Source: Gemmatimonadaceae bacterium (GTDB taxonomy: Bacteria > Gemmatimonadota > Gemmatimonadetes > Gemmatimonadales > Gemmatimonadaceae). Taken from it: DNA of 64,000 nucleotides. Both the position numbers and the translations under genes were made by a program. Where the stretch lies: contig DASUHB010000033.1 of the NCBI GenBank assembly GCA_036273715.1, positions 1 through 64,000 on the forward strand, given 5' to 3'. Shown piece after piece: positions 53,473 through 60,826 of this stretch. Position 1 is the first letter of the stretch. Each line of letters starts with the position of its first letter. Below the pieces are notes generated by a model. That model saw only the letters and a program-made list of their open reading frames with translations. It was not told the origin of the DNA and made no database searches.

Positions 53473-54091
53473 GGGCGGCGTCGATGCGTGCGGCATATCG
53501 CTCTGCGAGCGCGAGCTCGTCCGGTGAATTGACGTTCATGAACAGCACCGCGGGGTCGCCGAAGGCGCGGACGTCCGCGTCGTGCAGTGTCGCGACGCGC
53601 ACCTCGTCGAAGAACCCGACGACGCGGCGGTCGCCGGCATCGAGGCGGCGCTCGATGGCGGCCACGCACGCTGGATCATAATATGCGCACAGCGGCTCGA
53701 CACCACGTGGCGATGCGCTTTCGGGGACTGCGACGTCGGCGTCGCGGCCGAGCGCGCGCAGGGCGGTCAGCAGAGGAGCGGACACGAAGGGCATGTCCCA
53801 GGCAACGACGAGCACGGGTGTACGGGCATGTGTGAGCGCGGCGTGGATGCCGCCCAGACTTCCGTTGCCGGGCCGCACATCCGTGGCGACGCGCAGGCCA
53901 GGTATCCAGGAAGCGGCCGCCGGATCGTTCGCGACGAGCAGCAGGTCATCGGCGGCAATGGCGAGCGCATCGGCGACGCGATCGATCACGCGGCGGCCGC
54001 CCACGCGCTCGAGGCCTTTGGGTGCGCCGGCGTACCGGCGCGCCGCTCCACCGGCGAGGATGACGCCGGTGCACGGGCCGGCGCTGGTCAC
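53438..54091 (-). CDS. mobA: Molybdenum cofactor guanylyltransferase
   Basis: MobA transfers GMP to molybdopterin. The 217-residue protein has the nucleotide-binding start CTGVILAGGAARRYAGAPKG, WDMPFVSAPLLTALRALG with the conserved Asp-Met-Pro-Phe, VEPLCAYYDP and FMNVNSPDEL near the end. It overlaps the mobB start out of frame by 35-59 bases. It is followed upstream by queD, 30 bases away, on the same strand. Confidence 0.92.
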   Translation of the reverse strand: MTSAGPCTGVILAGGAARRYAGAPKGLERVGGRRVIDRVADALAIAADDLLLVANDPAAASWIPGLRVATDVRPGNGSLGGIHAALTHARTPVLVVAWDMPFVSAPLLTALRALGRDADVAVPESASPRGVEPLCAYYDPACVAAIERRLDAGDRRVVGFFDEVRVATLHDADVRAFGDPAVLFMNVNSPDELALAERYAARIDAAHGGDHRPEAPR

Positions 54092-54121
54092 GGAGGCGAC
54101 GGCGGCGCCGGCACCGGCTGC

Positions 54122-54550
54122 CTAACGCACGCCGAACGTCGCCGACAGCGTTTCATCTTCGGCGACATCCACGCGCACGAGCTCGACGCCGGCGGGCAGG
54201 CGCGGCTGGACGCGCTCGAAGATGAACCGGGCGATGTTCTCGCCGGTGGGCACGAGCCCTCCATCGGCGAATTCGGCGACGTCCAGGTTGATGTTGCGGT
54301 GATCGAAGCGGGCAAAGATCTCATCGTCCAGGATGCGGTCGAGGAGACCGAGGTCGATGATCATTCCGGTCGTGTCATCGATGGCGCCGCGGACGGTCAC
54401 CGTGCACGCGTAATCGTGCCCATGATAGTTGAGGTTGGCGCAGGCGCCGAACACGCTGCGGTTGCGCTCCTCGTTCCAGTCCGGCCGCCGATAGCGGTGG
54501 GCGGCGGCGAAATCGACGCGACGGCTGAGTTGGGCGACGGCGCCTGCCAT
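54122..54550 (-). CDS. queD: 6-pyruvoyl-tetrahydropterin synthase/QueD-like protein
   Basis: The 142-residue protein is of the PTPS/6-carboxytetrahydropterin synthase family; QueD works in queuosine synthesis. The zinc ligands are in VDFAAAHRYRR and NYHGHDYACTVTV, with the catalytic Cys in GACANLNYHGH and catalytic Asp-His residues further on (ILDDEIFARFDHRNINLD). Related queuosine genes are not nearby. The TAG stop lies in a heptamer copy (54120-54126). It lies between mobA and a barrel protein gene in the same series. Confidence 0.85.
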   Translation of the reverse strand: MAGAVAQLSRRVDFAAAHRYRRPDWNEERNRSVFGACANLNYHGHDYACTVTVRGAIDDTTGMIIDLGLLDRILDDEIFARFDHRNINLDVAEFADGGLVPTGENIARFIFERVQPRLPAGVELVRVDVAEDETLSATFGVR

Positions 54551-54563
54551 GCGAAGGCGGGGC

Positions 54564-55262
54564 TCAGCGCCCGACGAGATACGAGATGCCTAACGCGAGC
54601 ACGCCGTTGTGCAGCCACTGGTTCTGCGGCGACGAGGCCGGAAGCACCGATTTGCCGCCCGGCGGCGCCGCAAAATAGGAATTCGGATACTGGGCCTGAT
54701 ACATGTCGTCCGAGAGCTCGGCGCGCAGCGACCAATGGCCGCCGGGCACGTAGCGCAGGCCGGCGCCGAACGTGATCGCGAATGCCGTTCCGATCTGGAA
54801 GCCGCCAATGTCCTTGGCCGTACCGGCGTCGGACACCACACCGCCGCCAAACCCGAAGGTGGGAACGAGGTGGTGCCAGCTCTTGGCGCCTGTCATGTTG
54901 AACGTCAGACCGATGTCGGCCAGGTACAGCGGCAGCGAGAAGGTGCCGAGGTTTCGCGTCGGTCCGAGCACGCCGGGCGACACCACATCCCGCTGGGTGA
55001 ACACGCGCGCGACGTGCGCGTCCATCTCCACCGGTCCGCCTAACTTGAGGCCGTAGCGTACGCCGAGCAGCGGCCCCCCCTGCGGCCCGACGCCGGCGCG
55101 TCCAGTGGCGCCGGTGAACCACCCGCTGTAGATCGTGAATTCCTGCTTGTTGGAGAAATCCTGATACGGGCTGGCGGTTGGCGGATAGCCGACCTGCGCC
55201 GGTGCGACCGTCGCCACTGCCGCGACGGCGGCCAACGAAAGAACAGCGCAGGTGCGCTTCAC
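54564..55262 (-). CDS. Predicted outer-membrane beta-barrel protein
   Basis: The 232-residue product has a signal peptide ending ATVAPAQ (before Val-Gly-Tyr), then alternating aromatic and hydrophobic strands (KQEFTIYSGWFTG, LLGVRYGLKLGGPVEMDAHVAR, FAITFGAGLRYVPGG) and ends with a strand finishing ISYLVGR. This is the layout of a small outer-membrane barrel of about eight strands. The ligand is unknown. Its ATG overlaps the gpmI stop by four bases. Confidence 0.72.
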   Translation of the reverse strand: MKRTCAVLSLAAVAAVATVAPAQVGYPPTASPYQDFSNKQEFTIYSGWFTGATGRAGVGPQGGPLLGVRYGLKLGGPVEMDAHVARVFTQRDVVSPGVLGPTRNLGTFSLPLYLADIGLTFNMTGAKSWHHLVPTFGFGGGVVSDAGTAKDIGGFQIGTAFAITFGAGLRYVPGGHWSLRAELSDDMYQAQYPNSYFAAPPGGKSVLPASSPQNQWLHNGVLALGISYLVGR

Positions 55263-56836
55263 GGATGGACTCCTGCACGAGGGGTATGCGCGTGAGCTTG
55301 CCTCAGGTCCCGCCCGGTCATCTCGACGGGCTGCTCGAGGCCGAGCATGGTGAGCAGCGTCGGGCCGACGTCGCCTAACGCACCGCCGCCGCGCAGGGGC
55401 GGCTCGCCGTCCGGGTCGACGATGACCAACGGAACGGGATTCGTCGTGTGCGCCGTGTGCGGGCCGCCGGTGTCGGGGTCGATCATCATTTCACAGTTGC
55501 CGTGGTCCGCGGTCACGATCACCCGCGCCCCGACCTCATCGGCCACGGTCAACACGCGGCCAAGGCACGCATCGACGGTTTCCACGGCGGTAATCGCCGC
55601 CGGAATCACGCCCGTGTGGCCGACCATGTCGCCGTTGGCGTAGTTGCACAGAATGAAGTCGTGCTCGCGCGAGCGGATCGCGCGGCACAGCACGTCGGTC
55701 ACCGGATTCGCGCTCATCTCAGGCGCGAGATCGTACGTCGCGACCTTCTGACTCGGCACGAGCTCTCGGATCTCGCCTCGATACGGCGACTCGAAGCCGC
55801 CGTTGAAGAAATACGTCACGTGCGCGTACTTCTCCGTTTCCGCCGTCCGGAACTGCGTGCGTCCGTGCTCGGCCAGCACCTCGGCGACGATCTGCGAGAG
55901 CACGAGCGGCGGAAACGCGACGGGAATCGTGAAGGTCTCGTCGTACATCGTCATCGATGCGGCGCGTACCTTGGGACGCTTCGCGATCTCGAACCCCTCG
56001 AACTCGTCGCTCGTTACGGCGCGGACGAGTTGGCGCATCCGGTCCGCACGATAATTGAAGAAAATGACGCCGTCGCCGTCGCGCATCGGCGCCACCGGCG
56101 TACCGTCCTGCGCGATCACGACCGGTTTGACGAACTCGTCGCTCTCGCCCCGGTAATACGCGGCTTGGATGGCGGCAACGGGGTCCTGGGCCTGGGGCCC
56201 GTGCCCAAGCGCCATCGCATCGTACCAGAGCTTGGTGCGATCCCAGCGTTTGTCCCGGTCCATCCCGTAGTACCGTCCGCCCAACGATGCGATGACCGCT
56301 TTACCCGACGCGCGCGTGAGCGTCTCCTGCATATAGCGAAGCGCGGAGCGGGGCATGGTGTCGCGACCGTCGAGTAGCGCGTGGATCGCCACGCGCGGCA
56401 CCTCGAGCCTGGACGCGAGGTTGATGAGTGCGAAGAGATGCCTGTCGACGGCGTGCACGCCGCCGTTGCCGATCAGCCCAACGAGATGCAGGGTGGCGGA
56501 TCGCTTCTTAGTCTCGCGACAGAGGTCCACGAAGACCTCGTTGCGAAAAAAATCGCCGCTCTCGACAGCGGCATCGATCCGAACGATGTCTTGCGGGACG
56601 ACACGTCCCGCACCCAAGTTGAGATGCCCAACCTCGCTGTTGCCCATCTGACCGCGCGGGAGTCCCACGGCCAAACCCGAGGCTTCGAGCAGCGTCCGCG
56701 GATGCCCTTTCCAGAGTGCGTCCCAGGTGGGAGTGCGGGCCATGGCGATAGCATTCCCTTCGCGTTCGGCACGATAGCCCCAGCCGTCGAGCACGATCAG
56801 CACTACCGGCCGCTTTTTCGCCCCCTGAGTTGCCAT
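55259..56836 (-). CDS. gpmI: 2,3-bisphosphoglycerate-independent phosphoglycerate mutase
   Basis: The 525-residue enzyme interconverts 3- and 2-phosphoglycerate using two Mn2+. Metal and catalytic residues are seen in VLDGWGYR, MGNSEVGHLNLGAG (Ser nucleophile), RYYGMDRDKRWDRTK, NYANGDMVGHTG and VTADHGNCEMM. ATG 56836 (MATQGAKKRP) is preferred to an upstream in-frame start at 56902. It is the first gene of the minus-strand series running to 49409 and diverges from the SH3 gene at 56895, with the 58 bases between as shared promoter region. Confidence 0.95.
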   Translation of the reverse strand: MATQGAKKRPVVLIVLDGWGYRAEREGNAIAMARTPTWDALWKGHPRTLLEASGLAVGLPRGQMGNSEVGHLNLGAGRVVPQDIVRIDAAVESGDFFRNEVFVDLCRETKKRSATLHLVGLIGNGGVHAVDRHLFALINLASRLEVPRVAIHALLDGRDTMPRSALRYMQETLTRASGKAVIASLGGRYYGMDRDKRWDRTKLWYDAMALGHGPQAQDPVAAIQAAYYRGESDEFVKPVVIAQDGTPVAPMRDGDGVIFFNYRADRMRQLVRAVTSDEFEGFEIAKRPKVRAASMTMYDETFTIPVAFPPLVLSQIVAEVLAEHGRTQFRTAETEKYAHVTYFFNGGFESPYRGEIRELVPSQKVATYDLAPEMSANPVTDVLCRAIRSREHDFILCNYANGDMVGHTGVIPAAITAVETVDACLGRVLTVADEVGARVIVTADHGNCEMMIDPDTGGPHTAHTTNPVPLVIVDPDGEPPLRGGGALGDVGPTLLTMLGLEQPVEMTGRDLRQAHAHTPRAGVHP

Positions 56837-56894
56837 CTTTGCCGTGTTAAATCCTAAGGGTAGACTGCGACGCGCCGTGCGCCGCCCAAAATGT

Positions 56895-57998
56895 ATGCGC
56901 ACTCACACTCCCCATCCAGCGATTTGGTCGAGTTGGATCGCCGGCGTGCTGCTCACCCCGGTGTGTCTTACTGCGCAATCAACCGTGACTTCCCACACCG
57001 CGCTGCGCGATGCGCCGAAAGGAAGTGCCGTCGCGGAGGTGAGAAGCGGCGCGACGGTGGCGCCGACCGCATCGCAGCGCGGATGGTCCAAGGTCACGCT
57101 CGAGGGATATCTACACCGCAGCGTAGTTGACGGGCGTCGCGGGAGCTACTCGATCTCGGTCAAAGCCGACGGTGGCGCTCTCTTGCGGGCGACGCCTTCG
57201 AAGTCGGGACGCGTGTTGGCGCTCGTCGCTGACCGAACCGGTCTCACGAAAGTGGGCACACGCGGCGACTGGATTCGAGTGCGTCGGACGGGATGGTTGG
57301 CCACGAGCTCGCTGCATGCGAACGCGCCTCAGGTGGCAGCGCGAAAGGCAGCGCCATCGAAGAAGGTGTCGACGCCGCGAAAATCTGCGGCGACAACGAC
57401 AGTGGCGCGTGGTGCCGCGCCAGCCAGCACGTCTGGCGGTGACAGCACCGCCGTCGCCGAGGGGGACGTTGCTCCGGACAGCGCAACGCAGGCGGTCATG
57501 GCGTTGGCGCTCGAGCGACGCGCAACGCTGTACATGGCGCCGGACGCGGGGAGCCTCGGCACCATCGACTCGAGCGCGCGAGTAACCGCTGTGGCGCGCG
57601 ATCGGGGGTGGGTCCGCGTGCAGGTAGAAGGATGGGTTCGGGCTCAGGACCTCGGTCCATCCGACAGCACGGTGCTGACGATGATCAGCGCGGCCGACCT
57701 CCGCGCTCAGCCCGATCGATATCGGGGGCAGGTGGTTCGGTGGGTGGTCCAGAAGATCGCCGTTGAGACGGCGGACCCGTTACGAAAAGGAATGGCGCCG
57801 GACGAACCGTACATTTTGGCGCGCGGACCCGGTCAGGAGAATTCCTTGCTGTACCTGGCTCTGCCGCCGTCGCTGGTCGATCAGGCCAAGCGTATCGATC
57901 CTCTCGCAGCGATCACTGTGACGGCGCGGGTCAGATCAGGTCGCAGTGAACCTTCAGGTGTGCCGTTGCTCGACGTACTCAGCATTACAGCCAGGTGA
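56895..57998 (+). CDS. Secreted protein with SH3-like repeats
   Basis: The 367-residue protein starts with a signal peptide ending CLTAQ before Ser-Thr. It then has bacterial SH3-type repeats: VTSHTALRDAPKGSAVAEV with WSKVTLEGYLHRSVV, ADGGALLRATPSKSGRVLALV with WIRVRRTGWLATSSL, and after an Ala/Thr linker a third set (RATLYMAPDAGSL with WVRVQVEGWVRAQDL). SH3b domains bind peptidoglycan, so this is probably a periplasmic wall-binding protein. It leads the L,D-transpeptidase pair; its stop overlaps the next gene's GTG. Confidence 0.75.
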   Translation: MRTHTPHPAIWSSWIAGVLLTPVCLTAQSTVTSHTALRDAPKGSAVAEVRSGATVAPTASQRGWSKVTLEGYLHRSVVDGRRGSYSISVKADGGALLRATPSKSGRVLALVADRTGLTKVGTRGDWIRVRRTGWLATSSLHANAPQVAARKAAPSKKVSTPRKSAATTTVARGAAPASTSGGDSTAVAEGDVAPDSATQAVMALALERRATLYMAPDAGSLGTIDSSARVTAVARDRGWVRVQVEGWVRAQDLGPSDSTVLTMISAADLRAQPDRYRGQVVRWVVQKIAVETADPLRKGMAPDEPYILARGPGQENSLLYLALPPSLVDQAKRIDPLAAITVTARVRSGRSEPSGVPLLDVLSITAR

Positions 57999-58756
57999 CT
58001 TCGCCTCAGCCTCCGAACGACCCATCGGTGCGGCGGCTCGTCCCGAGCGAGCCGCCGCCGCCGGCCAGGCCGACGTTTTCCGGATTCCGTCGCAACCATC
58101 GCGCTCTGTTGTCGGCGATCGTGCTGCTCATCATTGCCTGCTGCGCGTTGGATGGCTGGCTGCTGTACAAGCGCGGTCGATATGAAGCCGAAACGCAGCG
58201 GCTTCGCGCGGGAATGGACGAGTTCGAGCGGCAGCGCGCCGATGCGATTCTGAGCTCGCGGTCGAAGCGGCTGAAAATGGAGATGGAATTGATCCGCCGG
58301 CAGGCTCGCTGGGGGAAAGAGATTCATCTCGCGGTGTCGGTGGACAGCGGCCGCATGTACCTGGAACGTCAGGGCGCGCTCCTGCGATCGATTCCCATCC
58401 GCATGGGACCTGAGCGCCGAATCGGGACGGCGCCGGACACCGTGCATCTGGCCATCCCGCGCGGAGCGCGCGCCGTGCAGGCGGTGCTGAGCGACAGTGA
58501 TTCCTGGCAGGTGCCGGAGTGGGTGTATACGGATCGCGGACTCACGCCGCCGCCGGCGGCGCGGCGGACGCTGACGAAAGCGTTGGGCCCCGTGGCGATC
58601 GTGCTGGATGGCGGCACGGTGATCTACTCGCTGCCGACCAACGGGCCCCTCAACGATTCGTCGTACACGATGCCGGGCAGCGTGCGTGCGCGATCGGAGG
58701 ACCTGCAGGCGATCGTGCCTAACGTAACCAAAGGGATGGTGGTCTATTTCTACTGA
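57995..58756 (+). CDS. Inactive L,D-transpeptidase-like (YkuD-fold) membrane protein
   Basis: The 253-residue protein has a Pro-rich cytoplasmic start, one transmembrane helix (about 37-55), a helix with coiled-coil features, then a YkuD-like beta domain. It aligns with the next protein: its end MPGSVRARSED...GMVVYFY parallels SHGCVRLRNED...GTPVYIY. The catalytic Cys is replaced by Ser229 and the His by Pro, and no HGT motif is present. It is therefore a probable pseudo-enzyme, perhaps a partner or regulator of the active one. GTG 57995 overlaps the preceding stop. Confidence 0.72.
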   Translation: MTSPQPPNDPSVRRLVPSEPPPPARPTFSGFRRNHRALLSAIVLLIIACCALDGWLLYKRGRYEAETQRLRAGMDEFERQRADAILSSRSKRLKMEMELIRRQARWGKEIHLAVSVDSGRMYLERQGALLRSIPIRMGPERRIGTAPDTVHLAIPRGARAVQAVLSDSDSWQVPEWVYTDRGLTPPPAARRTLTKALGPVAIVLDGGTVIYSLPTNGPLNDSSYTMPGSVRARSEDLQAIVPNVTKGMVVYFY

Positions 58757-58786
58757 GGGCGTGTCGGGCGCTGCGAGGATCGGGCG

Positions 58787-59638
58787 ATGAATCCGTTTCG
58801 CTCGATTTCGCGCGGTGCGTACGTGCTGGGCGGCATCGCGTTGGTCGTGGCGGCGGCGTCCGGCGCATTTCTGTATTCGACGCTGCAAGTGCGGTACCGG
58901 CGGGACATCAGCCGGATCGTGTTCAACCGCAACTGGGATCTGCTCGACCAGGTGCGGCGCGATGCCGGCGTGACGGCCGACTCGCTGCGCCGGGCGATGG
59001 CGGAGGCGAGTCCCGGCCCGGATGCGGACAAGCCGTATATCGTGGTGAGCATCTCCGACCGCCGGCTGTGGTACAAGTTAGGCGACAGCGTGTTCTACAC
59101 GACGCGCGTCGCGGTGGGCAGCGGCAAGACGCTGGTGAAGCAGGACGGGCGCGACGAATACAAGTTCGACACGCCGCGCGGCCGCCTCACGGTGCAGAGC
59201 AAGGATGCGGGCCCGGTGTGGGTGCCGCCCGATTGGCACTTTCTCGAGATCGCCGAGAAGCGAAAGCTCGGCGTGGTGATGCTCAAGCGCGGACAGAAGG
59301 TGCCGGCGGCCGACGGTTCGGTGATCATGGTCGACGGCAACGACGTCGTGAAGAAATATCCGGACGGACACGAAGTGCCGTACGAGTCCGGCGAGGGCCG
59401 CGAAATCGTCGACGGAAAGAACATCATCGTGCCGCCTTACGGAACGAATCAGCGCAAATACCGTGGCACGTTAGGCGGCCATCGGCTGAATCTGGGTGAC
59501 GGCTACGCCCTGCACGGCACCGATGAGCCCAGGTCCGTGGGCGAAGCGACGAGCCATGGGTGTGTGCGCTTGCGCAATGAAGACATCGATTATCTGTACG
59601 GCATCGTTCCGGTCGGAACGCCCGTGTACATTTATTGA
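58787..59638 (+). CDS. L,D-transpeptidase (YkuD family)
   Basis: L,D-transpeptidases form 3-3 cross-links in peptidoglycan or attach lipoproteins to it. The 283-residue protein has an N-terminal transmembrane helix (about 10-30), then VVSISDRRLWYKLGDSVFYT and the active motif HGTDEPRSVGEATSHGCVRLR, where His257 and Cys259 are catalytic. A short spacer of 30 bases follows its pseudo-enzyme neighbour. An AT-rich palindrome overlaps its stop, and the riboswitch follows. Confidence 0.9.
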   Translation: MNPFRSISRGAYVLGGIALVVAAASGAFLYSTLQVRYRRDISRIVFNRNWDLLDQVRRDAGVTADSLRRAMAEASPGPDADKPYIVVSISDRRLWYKLGDSVFYTTRVAVGSGKTLVKQDGRDEYKFDTPRGRLTVQSKDAGPVWVPPDWHFLEIAEKRKLGVVMLKRGQKVPAADGSVIMVDGNDVVKKYPDGHEVPYESGEGREIVDGKNIIVPPYGTNQRKYRGTLGGHRLNLGDGYALHGTDEPRSVGEATSHGCVRLRNEDIDYLYGIVPVGTPVYIY

Positions 59639-59654
59639 CCGTTTGGTCAGTCAA
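59635..59654. promoter_or_regulatory. Palindromic operator-like site (TGACC-GTTT-GGTCA)
   Basis: TTGACCGTTTGGTCAGTCAA has a perfect TGACC/GGTCA dyad with a 4-base centre. Its TGA is the stop codon of the L,D-transpeptidase gene. Such symmetry is typical of TetR/MarR-type operators, and the site sits upstream of the riboswitch region. No matching regulator gene is near. Confidence 0.35.
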
Positions 59655-59719
59655 GTTGGCTTGTAGACACGGGTTGCGGGTTACCGCGAAGTGCGTCCCC
59701 CCTAAGGTTATTGGAAGTT

Positions 59720-59831
59720 CCTCCCCCGTCGTGACGGGGGCTCCTTGCCAAGGGCAAGTCGGCTGCGAAAAGCCGACGCGCAAAGCCAAGAGACGGCCCC
59801 GTCGTTGCCGTCAGTCTGGTTGCCGGGGAGG
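59720..59831 (+). ncRNA. Probable GEMM-I (cyclic-di-GMP) riboswitch controlling tandem M15 peptidases
   Basis: The region matches the GEMM-I layout: GCCAAGGGCAAG (5' core, pattern GCNNAGGGCAA), a hairpin GTCGGCT/AGCCGAC with a GAAA-containing loop, GCGCAAAGCC (consensus RCGCAAAGCC), a second hairpin with GACGGC/GCCGTC, and GGTTGCCGGGG at the 3' side. GGGGAGG (59825-59831) is both the 3' conserved end and the Shine-Dalgarno of the gene at 59837. CCTCCCC (59720-59726) is perfectly complementary to it, while CCCCCGTC/GACGGGGG (59723-59740) makes a competing hairpin. This points to translational control. The class call is from memory of the consensus, not a search. Confidence 0.6.
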
Positions 59832-59836
59832 CGCCG

Positions 59837-60826
59837 ATGGTCCGTGCACATACAGGCGCGCATCGCTTCGCGCGCGCCATTCGAGTCGTCGGTGCAGGAA
59901 TCGCACTCGCAGCGGCCGCAGGCGCGGCACCGCGCGCTGACGCGGCGCGCGTTCCTGTTTCGTCGCGCGATTCGATCGACGCGCCCATTCCGGCCCGCGC
60001 GCCGCTTCCCGCCAAAGCAGGTCTCTGGTTTCTCGACTCACTCGTGGGCCGCAGCGGCAAACTTCGCGCGCTCTTCGTGAGTCCGTCGCATCCGTACGGC
60101 GTCGATGCGCTTCAAGAATTGTTCGGCGACAGCGCACTCGATCGGCCCGGTGTCTACGCGGTTCATGATAGCGCTCTAACGCAACCGCTCTGCTTCATCT
60201 CGCTCGTGCCGTTCGCCGCAAAGCAAAAGGGACGCATCGGATCCTATTGGCTTGGCACTTGGCCGCACGAACGGCACGCGTCTCGCGACTCGATGTACGC
60301 CGATCCGGATGGCTTCATCGAAGTCACACCGGAGAACGAGGACACCTGGGTGTCGGAGCACTTTCAACTGCGCGACTTCCTAACGCACGACCAGGAAGAC
60401 GTGTGGCCCAAGTACCTCGCGCTGAGCCCGAAGTTGGTCGACAAGCTCGAGCTCGTGATCGATGATCTGAATGCGCACGGCGTCGACGTGACACACCTGA
60501 CGGTCATGTCGGGGTTCAGGACGCCGGAGTACAACAGACGCGGCGTGGGCAAGCGCGGTGGTCGTGCTCGCGACAGCCGTCACCAGTATGGGGATGCGGC
60601 GGATGTGTTCGTCGACAACACCGAGTCGGGCCGGATGGATGATCTCAATCACGACGGGCGCGTGAATCTTCGGGACGCTCGCGTCATTCGCGATGCGGTC
60701 GATCGCGTGGAAGCAGCACACCCCGATCTGATCGGCGGAGTGGGGCTGTATCACGCGACTCGTGCGCACGGACCATTCGTGCACATCGACACGCGCGGTG
60801 AGCGCGTGCGCTGGAGCGCACGGTGA
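59837..60826 (+). CDS. Secreted M15-family peptidase (D-Ala-D-Ala-type), copy 1
   Basis: The 329-residue protein has an N-terminal signal or anchor segment (about 12-32), then a variable part, then a zinc peptidase domain of the M15 (DUF882-like) type: SGFRTPEYNRRG, DSRHQYGDAADVFVD (the metal motif SxHxxGxAxD) and HGPFVHIDTRG with the second His. An EF-hand-like loop DLNHDGRVNLRDAR sits between them. It likely cleaves D-amino-acid bonds in peptidoglycan. It is controlled by the upstream riboswitch, whose Shine-Dalgarno is GGGGAGG. The stop overlaps the GTG of copy 2. Confidence 0.82.
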   Translation: MVRAHTGAHRFARAIRVVGAGIALAAAAGAAPRADAARVPVSSRDSIDAPIPARAPLPAKAGLWFLDSLVGRSGKLRALFVSPSHPYGVDALQELFGDSALDRPGVYAVHDSALTQPLCFISLVPFAAKQKGRIGSYWLGTWPHERHASRDSMYADPDGFIEVTPENEDTWVSEHFQLRDFLTHDQEDVWPKYLALSPKLVDKLELVIDDLNAHGVDVTHLTVMSGFRTPEYNRRGVGKRGGRARDSRHQYGDAADVFVDNTESGRMDDLNHDGRVNLRDARVIRDAVDRVEAAHPDLIGGVGLYHATRAHGPFVHIDTRGERVRWSAR

